6,600 nt of DNA from an uncultured Clostridia bacterium. GTDB taxonomy: Bacteria; Bacillota; Clostridia; TANB77; CAG-508. The stretch covers positions 1 to 6,600 of the forward strand of contig CANQES010000075.1 of the NCBI GenBank assembly GCA_947595555.1, written 5' to 3'. Below are positions 1 to 6,139 of this stretch, in pieces (the stretch's first letter is position 1; each line of letters opens with the position of its first letter). The notes beneath the pieces were generated by a model. It did no database searches and was not told the DNA's origin. It was given only the letters and a program-made list of their open reading frames with translations. The position numbers were made by a program, and so were the translations under genes.

Positions 1-52
1 ACTCAAAATCCAGCGGGAAACCATGTGGGTTCGAGTCCCACCATCGGTACCA
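1..52 (+). tRNA. tRNA-Leu (anticodon CAA), 3' part
   Basis: The window opens inside the anticodon arm. The anticodon loop CTCAAAA (2-8) gives anticodon CAA at 4-6, which reads the Leu codon TTG. The 3' anticodon strand is at 9-13 and an 11-nt variable arm at 14-24, the long (class II) form expected for Leu. The T arm is clear: GTGGG (25-29), loop TTCGAGT (30-36), CCCAC (37-41), a perfect 5-bp stem. The acceptor 3' strand CATCGGT (42-48), discriminator A49 and genomically encoded CCA (50-52) finish the gene. The 5' half lies outside the window, so acceptor and D-arm pairing cannot be checked. Confidence 0.9.
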
Positions 53-56
53 GGTG

Positions 57-101
57 AGGTGTTTTTAAGTGATTTAGTGTTCTATAAAAACATCTTTTTT
101 T
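57..101 (+). terminator. Intrinsic terminator after tRNA-Leu
   Basis: Bases 58-67 (GGTGTTTTTA preceded by the 58 G of the run) pair with 85-94 (TAAAAACATC) in a 10-bp stem containing one G-T wobble, with a 17-nt loop. Seven T residues (95-101) follow directly. This is a standard intrinsic terminator placed to end the tRNA transcript. The stem is AT-rich apart from its base, so some read-through into the downstream thioredoxin gene is plausible. Confidence 0.7.
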
Positions 102-114
102 ATGCTAATAATAT

Positions 115-120
115 GGAGGA
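115..120 (+). promoter_or_regulatory. Ribosome binding site fixing the start of the thioredoxin-like gene
   Basis: GGAGGA lies 7 nt before the ATG at 128. The frame stays open upstream through an ATG at 113 and back into the tRNA, but the ATG at 113 overlaps this Shine-Dalgarno sequence and has none of its own. Starting at 128 also leaves a normal Lys-rich N-terminus followed by a hydrophobic anchor. Confidence 0.8.
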
Positions 121-127
121 AGAAGCA

Positions 128-670
128 ATGAAAAAAAAAGTAATATCTACAATAGTTGTAATTACAGTAATAATTATTATTATAGGAATATGGATAATTA
201 AAAATAATGTAAAAAAAGAAAATGATATTGCTATGAATAATATGTCTAATTCAAAACAGGAAGAGAATGCAGATTTCAAATTAAATATTACAGAAAGTTT
301 CAGTTTAGACAAATTAAAAGAATATAATTTACCAATAATTATAGACTTTGGAGCAGATTATTGTATGCCTTGTAGACAGATGGCTCCTGCATTAGAACAG
401 TTAAATAGTGAATTACAAGAAAAAGCAATAATAAGGTTTGTAGATGTTTGGACTTATCCAAATTTAGCAAATAATTATCCAATAGAACTAATACCAACAC
501 AAATATTTATCAATGCTGATGGAACACCTTATGCACCAAAAAATTCAGAACAATTAGGATTAGAATTTGTAAAAGATGAAAATGAAAATCATATATTTAC
601 AACTCATATAGGAGCATTAACAGTAGAGCAAATGAAAAATATGTTAAAGGAGATGGGACTAAATGAATGA
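128..670 (+). CDS. Membrane-anchored thioredoxin-family protein (CMPC active site)
   Basis: This is a 180-residue thioredoxin-fold protein, likely a thiol-disulfide oxidoreductase acting outside the cytoplasmic membrane. Residues 1-4 are MKKK, and about 5-24 form a very Ile/Val-rich hydrophobic segment that serves as signal anchor. No lipobox Cys follows it, so a lipoprotein is unlikely. After a polar linker (about 25-60), the thioredoxin domain carries the redox motif C79-M-P-C82 after the strand IIIDFGADY. The cis-Pro loop is IPTQIF with Pro123. Only these two Cys are present, so both redox residues are intact. The gene overlaps ccdA by 8 nt, and CcdA is the usual membrane electron donor for anchored thioredoxins, so this one is probably kept reduced. 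Its targets are unknown: no cytochrome c gene or heme-binding CXXCH motif lies nearby. ResA- or CcmG-like naming would overreach. Confidence 0.9.
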   Translation: MKKKVISTIVVITVIIIIIGIWIIKNNVKKENDIAMNNMSNSKQEENADFKLNITESFSLDKLKEYNLPIIIDFGADYCMPCRQMAPALEQLNSELQEKAIIRFVDVWTYPNLANNYPIELIPTQIFINADGTPYAPKNSEQLGLEFVKDENENHIFTTHIGALTVEQMKNMLKEMGLNE

Positions 671-1352
671 CATACTTGAGACAATGTCAGAAATTATAAA
701 AAATAATTTTTGGGTTGCACCAATTATCTCATTATTAGCAGGTATTTTAACATCATTTACACCTTGTTCTTTATCTAGTGTACCACTTATTATAGGTTAT
801 GTTGGAGGAACAAGAACAAATAATACCAAAAAGGCTTTTAAATTATCTCTTGTTTTTGCATTAGGTATGTCTATTACTTTTACAATATTAGGAGCTTTAG
901 CATCAATACTTGGAAAATTTATGCAAGGTGGAGGAAATTGGTGGTATATTGCACTTGGAATACTAATGGTAATGATGTCATTACAAACATTTGAAATAGT
1001 TGTTTTTATAAAACCCACTAATTTACAAACAAAAAATACAAAAAAAGGGTATCTAGGAGCATTGATAGCAGGAATATTAGGAGGAATTTTTTCATCTCCC
1101 TGTTCTACTCCTGTTTTAGTAGTATTATTAGCTTTAGTTGCGAATAGTGGAAATATGATATGGGGGATATTTTTATTACTACTATATTCAATAGGACATA
1201 GTATTTTAGTAGTAATTGCAGGGACATCAATAGGAACTGTAAAAAAATTAACACAAAATGAAAAATACGGAAAAGTAAGTAATATTTTAAAATATATTAT
1301 GGGAATAATTATATTATTTATTGGTTTTTATATGTTTTATTTAGGATTTTAA
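663..1352 (+). CDS. ccdA: CcdA-family thiol-disulfide electron transporter
   Basis: The 229-residue multi-pass protein belongs to the CcdA/DsbD-beta family, which moves electrons from cytoplasmic thioredoxin across the membrane to extracytoplasmic thioredoxin-like partners. About six hydrophobic helices are visible (roughly 18-36, 60-82, 95-115, 131-160, 166-188, 207-227). The two family half-motifs are both present: TPCSLSSVP with Cys35 in the first helix, and SSPCSTP with Cys147 in the fourth. These are the only two Cys and match the paired redox Cys of the family; length is also typical. The ATG at 663 overlaps the end of the thioredoxin-like gene by 8 nt, with AAGGAG at 647-652 as ribosome binding site, so the two are probably translationally coupled. 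Cytochrome c maturation is the textbook role, but nothing here supports it. General reduction of surface-protein thiols is an alternative. Confidence 0.93.
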   Translation: MNDILETMSEIIKNNFWVAPIISLLAGILTSFTPCSLSSVPLIIGYVGGTRTNNTKKAFKLSLVFALGMSITFTILGALASILGKFMQGGGNWWYIALGILMVMMSLQTFEIVVFIKPTNLQTKNTKKGYLGALIAGILGGIFSSPCSTPVLVVLLALVANSGNMIWGIFLLLLYSIGHSILVVIAGTSIGTVKKLTQNEKYGKVSNILKYIMGIIILFIGFYMFYLGF

Positions 1353-1379
1353 TATAAAGAATATGTATTATTTTATAAT

Positions 1380-1387
1380 AGGGGAAG
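1380..1387 (+). promoter_or_regulatory. Ribosome binding site fixing the start of the ABC-like gene
   Basis: AGGGGAAG ends 7 nt before the ATG at 1395. An in-frame TTG at 1389 is the first possible start but is almost adjacent to the site, too close for initiation. ATG 1395 is therefore preferred and gives 634 residues. Confidence 0.7.
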
Positions 1388-1394
1388 ATTGCCT

Positions 1395-3299
1395 ATGGGA
1401 GAAAATTTAAGAGGAAAAAATGGTATATCCATTAAAATTTTAATTGAAGAAATAAGAAAAGAAATGATAAAACCAACTCAAAAGCCTGAAAATAAACGAA
1501 AAATCAAAAATTCTTCGACATATGGGAAATTAGCTACTTCTGACTGTGAACATATCAACATTGGATTAAGAATATTCCATAAAATTATTCGTGAAGGGTT
1601 TTCTGCACAAGAAAGGCGATTAATAGCTGGGAATACTGATGTTAGTAAATTACAAAAAGACTTTATAGGATATAAAGGAATAATGGAGGACTTGATACAA
1701 CGACTTAGTTCAGGTGTAAACAACGAATATGAATTACATAAAAAGATGGAATTATTAAAGGATTATTCTCAAATATCGCAAGCAGCACGAGATGGAATAA
1801 TCACAAAAAGAGAAGAAAGAACAGAAATTGTAAATGGTCAAGAAAAGAAAGTTATATATGATACTAGTATGACTCCAAGAGAAGTATATACTATTTTAAA
1901 TGACTATGAAGTTATAGCAAGTAAATTAAAAATAAATAAATTAGATAATTATTTAGGATTAGGACTGGGATTAGCGGGAACAATAGGTGCTATGGTAGAA
2001 AATAGTCACAGCAAAGATAGGTTAAACAAACATCTTGGATCTGTAATAACTCTTGGAACAACTGTAGTGGGAGGATTAAAATTATTACAAGGAATGATGA
2101 AAACTAATGATAGAGAGCAATTCTGGTTGACAAGAAATGAAGGAGACAGAATGATAGATGAATTGCTGACACATGAGCAAATTAGTAATAAGGCAACAGA
2201 GAGCACAATGGAGGGTGTAAAAGATATATCAATTCAAGAAAAAAAATTAGAAAATAAGGTAGAAAATAATAGATTAATATATAATTTAGTTTTAGATTTA
2301 GCAGTAGCTTTAATATCTGGTGCATATATTAATAGTCTAATACAAACAAAAGAAAATGGGAAGATTAATGGAAAATCACTTGCTTATGCTATGGTTAGCT
2401 TACAGAATACAAAAGGAATTACAGGTAATTTTATAAATTTTGTTCAAGGAAGCTTAAAAAATAGAAAAGATGAAGACATATTTATAGAATCTTGTAAAGA
2501 GGTTCAAGATATTATAAGACAAATGGAGGAAAAAGTTTATCCATTAGAAGGTGCAAAACATGCTTTTGATTCTTTGTCAATTAATAATTTTACAGGTAAA
2601 TTTTATCCTAAAAAAGATTATGAAACTGGACAAATAAATTATGCAACAATTATAAAAGTACCAGAATTTAGTATGAAACGTGGAGATATTGTTTTATTAT
2701 CTGGAGAATCTGGAGTAGGCAAAAGTACATTTTTAAGATTTTTAAAGCGAGGAGATATCAATAATAGACTTAATATACAATTAGACAATAAAGAAAAAGT
2801 AGATAATTTAGGAAATGAATATATCTCGTTTAAACCAAGCATAAATTTAGGTGATGAAACTAATGTATTATATCAAATAACTGGAAAGAAGAATATTTCG
2901 GATTTAACTAGAGAAGAACAGGAACATTTAGAAACATTATTAAGAGAATTAAAATTTGATATGCCAGACTTATTGCAACAAATGTCAACAAAAAAATTCA
3001 TGGAATTTTCTACTGGTCAGCAAAGAAGGCTGGCAATGTGTAAGGTATTTTATAGAATAAATGATGGTACATCTGTCATTATAGTAGATGAACCAGTAGG
3101 ACATGTGGAGGATGCACTTATTAGAGAACAACTAGAAATGATAAAAAAATATGCTCAAAGCAAAAATGTTATGCTGATTCTTACAACTCATAGAATAGAT
3201 TTAGCAGAAGATTTAGCTACAAAAAGATATAATATTAATAAAGATGGTGTATTAGAACAAATTCCTATAAAAAGTAGGGAAGAAGATAATGTTAAATAA
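1395..3299 (+). CDS. Divergent ABC-exporter-like protein (membrane-like N-terminal region plus ATPase)
   Basis: This 634-residue protein ends in an ABC ATPase domain (about 420-620). Walker A is GESGVGKST at 437-445, the signature is FSTGQQRR at 538-545 (the LSGGQ equivalent), Walker B is SVIIVDEP with Asp565 and catalytic Glu566, and the switch His is His599 in TTHR. The Q-loop region (about 476-490) has no obvious Gln where exporters usually carry one, and the D-loop is GHVED rather than SALD. The first 400 residues are charged and mostly hydrophilic up to about 180. Weak hydrophobic segments follow near 186-202, 214-232 and 296-316, then a helical stretch leading to the ATPase, laid out like the last helices of a type-1 exporter. 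I could not count six membrane helices. It lies 42 nt after ccdA with no placeable promoter, so co-transcription is likely. Transport is inferred, substrate unknown. A soluble ATPase with a helical N-terminal domain is the alternative. Confidence 0.75.
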   Translation: MGENLRGKNGISIKILIEEIRKEMIKPTQKPENKRKIKNSSTYGKLATSDCEHINIGLRIFHKIIREGFSAQERRLIAGNTDVSKLQKDFIGYKGIMEDLIQRLSSGVNNEYELHKKMELLKDYSQISQAARDGIITKREERTEIVNGQEKKVIYDTSMTPREVYTILNDYEVIASKLKINKLDNYLGLGLGLAGTIGAMVENSHSKDRLNKHLGSVITLGTTVVGGLKLLQGMMKTNDREQFWLTRNEGDRMIDELLTHEQISNKATESTMEGVKDISIQEKKLENKVENNRLIYNLVLDLAVALISGAYINSLIQTKENGKINGKSLAYAMVSLQNTKGITGNFINFVQGSLKNRKDEDIFIESCKEVQDIIRQMEEKVYPLEGAKHAFDSLSINNFTGKFYPKKDYETGQINYATIIKVPEFSMKRGDIVLLSGESGVGKSTFLRFLKRGDINNRLNIQLDNKEKVDNLGNEYISFKPSINLGDETNVLYQITGKKNISDLTREEQEHLETLLRELKFDMPDLLQQMSTKKFMEFSTGQQRRLAMCKVFYRINDGTSVIIVDEPVGHVEDALIREQLEMIKKYAQSKNVMLILTTHRIDLAEDLATKRYNINKDGVLEQIPIKSREEDNVK

Positions 3300-3300
3300 A

Positions 3301-3334
3301 AAGTAGTGTAGTATTTTTTACTACACTATTTTTT
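3301..3334 (+). terminator. Strong intrinsic terminator after the ABC-like gene
   Basis: TAGTGTAGTA (3304-3313) and TACTACACTA (3319-3328) are perfect inverted repeats of 10 bp around a TTTTT loop, followed by a T-run to 3334. The hairpin begins just after the TAA stop at 3297-3299. The A-tract upstream (3298-3302) gives a shorter T-run on the opposite strand, so some bidirectional activity is possible, though no converging gene is present. Confidence 0.9.
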
Positions 3335-3352
3335 GTCTTTATATTACAAAAT

Positions 3353-3381
3353 ATAACATAAAAAAACAAAAAACATATAAT
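3353..3381 (+). promoter_or_regulatory. Predicted sigma-A-type promoter of the secretion operon
   Basis: A perfect -10 box TATAAT (3376-3381) has a weak -35, ATAACA (3353-3358, four of six consensus bases), at the ideal 17-bp spacing. Transcription would start near 3388, leaving a leader of about 38 nt before the start codon at 3426. It sits directly downstream of the terminator, as expected for a new operon. In sequence this AT-rich, chance -10 boxes are common; position supports this one. Confidence 0.6.
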
Positions 3382-3425
3382 AGAAGAGGAAGGCATGGAG
3401 TTATTACATAGGAAGGAGGTAAAAA

Positions 3426-3917
3426 ATGAAAAACACTAGAAACTTCATAATAATAACATTATTAATAGTAATATTAATAATGTCAGTAGGTTATTCAGCA
3501 TTTGCCAGTCAATTTACACTAAATGGAGTAGCAGAAGTTACAGGTGAATGGAATGTCAAAATAGTTAATATAGAGGCACAAGATATTAGTGAAAAATGTG
3601 ACAGTGGAAAACCAGAATATAGTGATACAAGTGTTACATTTAATGCCAAATTGCTAAAACCTGGAGATTCAATAACTTATGTAATAACAATACAAAATGC
3701 TGGAAATATTGATGCTACTTTAGGTACAATAATCTTTAAAGAAGATGAAAAAGGTTCACCAGCTATTGTTTATACAACAACTGAACTTGATAGTGTGCTA
3801 AAAGCAGGAGAACAAACAACACTTACAGTAAAAGTTATGTATGATTCAAACTATACAGAAGTGCCATCAGTAAAAACAAAATCAATAACAGGTATCATTG
3901 AATATGTACAAAAATGA
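3426..3917 (+). CDS. Small secreted TasA/camelysin-like protein, probable substrate of the adjacent ER-type signal peptidase
   Basis: The 163-residue product has a short basic N-terminus (MKNTR), a hydrophobic core at about 7-22, and the sequence GYSAFASQFTLNG at 22-34. That region resembles the GTYAYF-type cleavage zone of TasA and CalY proteins, which SipW-type peptidases mature. Cleavage near Ala25 or Ala27 is inferred. The mature part is Thr/Val-rich and beta-strand-like. A GEWNVKI strand follows the signal, and LKPGDSITYVITIQNAGNIDA (about 77-97) is the typical strand pair of such secreted beta-sandwich domains. There is no LPXTG motif, C-terminal membrane segment or cell-wall domain, and Cys58 is the only Cys. 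The ATG at 3426 has an excellent AAGGAGGT site at 3413-3420. Family membership is judged by pattern, not search. Whether it polymerises into fibres like TasA is not shown. Confidence 0.75.
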   Translation: MKNTRNFIIITLLIVILIMSVGYSAFASQFTLNGVAEVTGEWNVKIVNIEAQDISEKCDSGKPEYSDTSVTFNAKLLKPGDSITYVITIQNAGNIDATLGTIIFKEDEKGSPAIVYTTTELDSVLKAGEQTTLTVKVMYDSNYTEVPSVKTKSITGIIEYVQK

Positions 3918-3922
3918 TATTA

Positions 3923-3952
3923 AAGGATAGTAGAAAAATTTCTATTATCCTT
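3923..3952 (+). terminator. Hairpin between substrate and peptidase genes: possible attenuator
   Basis: Bases 3923-3935 pair with 3940-3952 in a 13-bp stem with one G-T wobble and a 4-nt loop. The following sequence, ATAATTTG, is not a full T-run, so complete termination is unlikely. Between a probable abundant substrate gene and its processing enzyme, such a hairpin could attenuate transcription or protect the upstream mRNA end. Function is inferred from structure and position. Confidence 0.45.
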
Positions 3953-3973
3953 ATAATTTGATAACAGAAGTAG

Positions 3974-3980
3974 AAGGTGA
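3974..3980 (+). promoter_or_regulatory. Ribosome binding site fixing the signal peptidase start
   Basis: AAGGTGA matches the anti-Shine-Dalgarno partner and ends 5 nt before ATG 3986. The in-frame GTG at 3977 lies inside this site and cannot be the start it serves, so ATG 3986 is chosen. Confidence 0.7.
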
Positions 3981-3985
3981 AAAAG

Positions 3986-5044
3986 ATGAATCTAAATATT
4001 ATCAATCTATTTTTGTGGTCATGTATCTTAGTATATGTGCTATGGAATAAAAACAAATTTTATGTGCGAATTCCTAATAATAGAAAATATTTTTTAGATA
4101 TGATTATCATTTTATGTGTTTATTTTATTATTGATTTTTGTATGGGTTTTTTAGTAGGATTTGCAAAAAGCCCGTATAATCATAACATAACATCAATATT
4201 AAAGAACATCATAATAAAAATAGTTCCTATTATTGGTATTGAATTGACAAGATATGTGATATTAGCAAGACATAAAAAAAACAAAGTAGTTATAATATTT
4301 GTAACTGTACTTTTTATGATAGCAGAGATTAATATGAATACATTAATTAATTTATATTCAAATAAAGAAGAATTATTTAAGTATATTTGTTCAACTATAC
4401 TTCCAATTATAGCTAATTCTATTTTATACACTTATTTATCCTTAAATGTCTCTTATATTATTGTATTAATATTTAGACTTAGAGAAGTAATCATTTTTTT
4501 ATTACCAATTCTACCAGATATGGATTGGTTTATGACAGGTAGTTTGTCTATATTATTATCTTTTATAGTTTATATATTATTTAAATACAAATTTGCAAAA
4601 AAAAGGAAAGATACTAAACGAAAGAGAGACATTTTTATTGAAAAAATGTCATATTTGATAACAATTATTTTGTTATTAATGTTAGTTTTCTTTATGTTAG
4701 GAATATTCAAATATGAACCTATTGTAATTCTGTCTAATAGTATGGTTCCATCTTTTTATAGAGGAGATATGCTTATTTTTAAAAAATTAAATGAAACTGA
4801 ATTAAAAAATATTCCTAAAAATACAATAATTATTTATAGTGTGGCAGATCAAAACATTGCACATCGTGTAATTGACAGAATAAAAGAAAATGATACTGTA
4901 TTATATCAAACAAAGGGAGACAATAATAATGTGGCTGATGCAAAATTAGTAAAAATAGAGCAAATAAAGGGAATATATGTATTTAATATTAAATATGTTG
5001 GCTTTCCATCTGTTTGGTTATATAGTTATTTTAGTAAGGAGTAA
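3986..5044 (+). CDS. ER-type (SipW-like) signal peptidase with N-terminal multi-pass membrane domain
   Basis: The 352-residue protein ends in an S26-family peptidase domain (about 243-352). The Ser box is LSNSMVPS with nucleophile Ser252 (SGSMEP in relatives). The base is His293 in IAHRVID, where ordinary bacterial signal peptidases carry Lys: this marks the Sec11/SipW class. The acidic box is TKGDNNNVAD, with Asp312 and Asp318. All expected catalytic residues are present. A membrane helix (about 223-241) follows a strongly basic stretch (200-220), which places the catalytic domain outside. The preceding 200 residues hold several more hydrophobic segments (roughly 5-20, 37-60, 71-92, 100-115, 135-165, 166-200). 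SipW itself is about half this length, so the N-terminal domain is an addition. The gene sits between a TasA-like candidate substrate and a DUF5305-type protein. Residue-level identity as a peptidase is firm; substrate assignment is inference. Confidence 0.88.
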   Translation: MNLNIINLFLWSCILVYVLWNKNKFYVRIPNNRKYFLDMIIILCVYFIIDFCMGFLVGFAKSPYNHNITSILKNIIIKIVPIIGIELTRYVILARHKKNKVVIIFVTVLFMIAEINMNTLINLYSNKEELFKYICSTILPIIANSILYTYLSLNVSYIIVLIFRLREVIIFLLPILPDMDWFMTGSLSILLSFIVYILFKYKFAKKRKDTKRKRDIFIEKMSYLITIILLLMLVFFMLGIFKYEPIVILSNSMVPSFYRGDMLIFKKLNETELKNIPKNTIIIYSVADQNIAHRVIDRIKENDTVLYQTKGDNNNVADAKLVKIEQIKGIYVFNIKYVGFPSVWLYSYFSKE

Positions 5045-5049
5045 GTTTT

Positions 5050-6081
5050 ATGGAAAAGAGAAAGAGATATTATATAATAATTACAAGTATGATTATAGTA
5101 GGAATTATTTTTATAGAATTTGGTCTCAATTTTGAAAAAAATAAAACACCTATTTATAGTTATACAGCGCAAAAAAGTGATCATTATGAGGTATTATTAA
5201 AACCAAATGTTTTTTATGAGACAGAAACACTTCCATCTGGTGGTTACTATACTTCAAATTCAATTAAAAGTTATAATATAAATTTTTTATATGATTTTAA
5301 AGGAGACAGGACATCTGATATTGAATATCATTATAATATTGTTGCTAATTTGATTGGAACAGCAAAAGAAATTAACAATGATGAAAAAGAAGTTTGGAAT
5401 AGAAAATTTATTCTTTATGATGGGAAAAATAATAAGCAAAAAGATATAACTGATATATCTTTAAATGAACCTATTAATATAGATTATGAGTATTATAATA
5501 ATTTAGCACGTTCGTACGAAAAAACTTATAGTATTACTATTGAGAGTATATTAAAAATACGTTTTAATATTTTTTATTCTATTTATGATTCTAAAACACA
5601 TGTAAAAAATGAAGAAGCGGAGGATTTTATAGAAGTTGATATTCCAATAAATGATACAGTAAGTGAAGTAATAGAAAATTATCAAAATATAACATCAAAG
5701 GAAATTATTCCGCAAGAAGATACAAATGTATTATATAAGGTTATTTTCTATGTAATAGGAGCAATATTTATTATAACTTCTATTGTAATGCTAATTAAAG
5801 AGATTTATAAAAATAAAAAGATACCTGAAGTGATATATAACCATGAATTGAGTCATATTTTAAAATATTATAGTCATTTGATTGTTACTGTTATTAAAGA
5901 GCCTGATATATCAAATTTAAAGATTATGAATGTTTGTGCATTAGATGATTTAATAGATGTAGCAGAACAAACACAGAGTAATATTATTCATTTTGAAGTA
6001 TCAACTAATGAAGAAAGTAAATTTTATGTGATTGTTAATGAATATGTATATATTTACACTTTGAAATGCTCTAAGTATTGA
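5050..6081 (+). CDS. DUF5305-type bitopic membrane protein
   Basis: The 343-residue protein begins MEKRKR, then has a membrane segment at about 7-24, an extracytoplasmic region (25-228) rich in Tyr, Asn and beta-strand-like stretches, a second membrane segment (229-249), and a basic/polar cytoplasmic tail to 343. The tail contains DLIDVAEQTQSNIIHF (300-315) followed by KFYVIVNEYVYIY (324-336). This combination recalls the C-terminal signature of DUF5305 proteins, known from archaea and Bacillota, whose function is unknown. The assignment is from memory of the family pattern. Both Cys (296, 340) are on the cytoplasmic side, so it is not an obvious client of the thiol pathway upstream. The ATG at 5050 has AAGGAG (5036-5041) overlapping the end of the peptidase gene, only 5 nt away, so the two are tightly co-expressed. 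It could be an accessory, anchor or sensor for the secreted protein; nothing in the sequence decides between these. Confidence 0.75.
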   Translation: MEKRKRYYIIITSMIIVGIIFIEFGLNFEKNKTPIYSYTAQKSDHYEVLLKPNVFYETETLPSGGYYTSNSIKSYNINFLYDFKGDRTSDIEYHYNIVANLIGTAKEINNDEKEVWNRKFILYDGKNNKQKDITDISLNEPINIDYEYYNNLARSYEKTYSITIESILKIRFNIFYSIYDSKTHVKNEEAEDFIEVDIPINDTVSEVIENYQNITSKEIIPQEDTNVLYKVIFYVIGAIFIITSIVMLIKEIYKNKKIPEVIYNHELSHILKYYSHLIVTVIKEPDISNLKIMNVCALDDLIDVAEQTQSNIIHFEVSTNEESKFYVIVNEYVYIYTLKCSKY

Positions 6082-6106
6082 AAATAATAACTATAAATGA
6101 TATAAT
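6078..6106 (+). promoter_or_regulatory. Promoter of the rRNA methyltransferase gene
   Basis: TTGAAA (6078-6083, five of six -35 consensus bases) and TATAAT (6101-6106, perfect) are separated by 17 bp. TG at 6098-6099 adds an extended -10 (TGATATAAT). The -35 box overlaps the TGA stop of the upstream gene. The predicted start near 6113 leaves a leader of about 27 nt with AAGGAG at 6126-6131. No terminator is visible before it, so the upstream operon may also read through. Confidence 0.8.
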
Positions 6107-6139
6107 TGTTCATAATAATAGAGGTAAGGAGCTATAAAC

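Noticed and set aside
23..127. Upstream extension of the thioredoxin reading frame to an ATG inside the tRNA
   Set aside because: The extension covers the tRNA 3' end and its terminator. The strong GGAGGA site points to ATG 128.
1374..1379. TATAAT just before the ABC-like gene as a -10 box
   Set aside because: No -35 match lies 16-18 bp upstream, and transcription would start after the ribosome binding site, leaving no usable leader.
2006..2206. Minus-strand open frames such as 100-312, 797-1018, 1478-1723, 2006-2206, 2639-2842 and 4180-4431
   Set aside because: All lie within or almost wholly within convincing + strand genes, have no recognisable domains, and appear to be shadows of those genes' codon patterns.
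3395..3439. A 14-codon ORF (ATG at 3395, TAG at 3437-3439) overlapping the start of the TasA-like gene, as a possible leader peptide
   Set aside because: A purine-rich GAGGAAGG stretch sits only 2 nt before its ATG, too close for efficient initiation. The peptide has no regulatory codon run and the overlap can be chance in AT-rich DNA.
3952..3957. TATAAT upstream of the signal peptidase gene as an internal promoter
   Set aside because: It has no -35 hexamer at proper spacing and overlaps the hairpin end; too weak in such AT-rich sequence.
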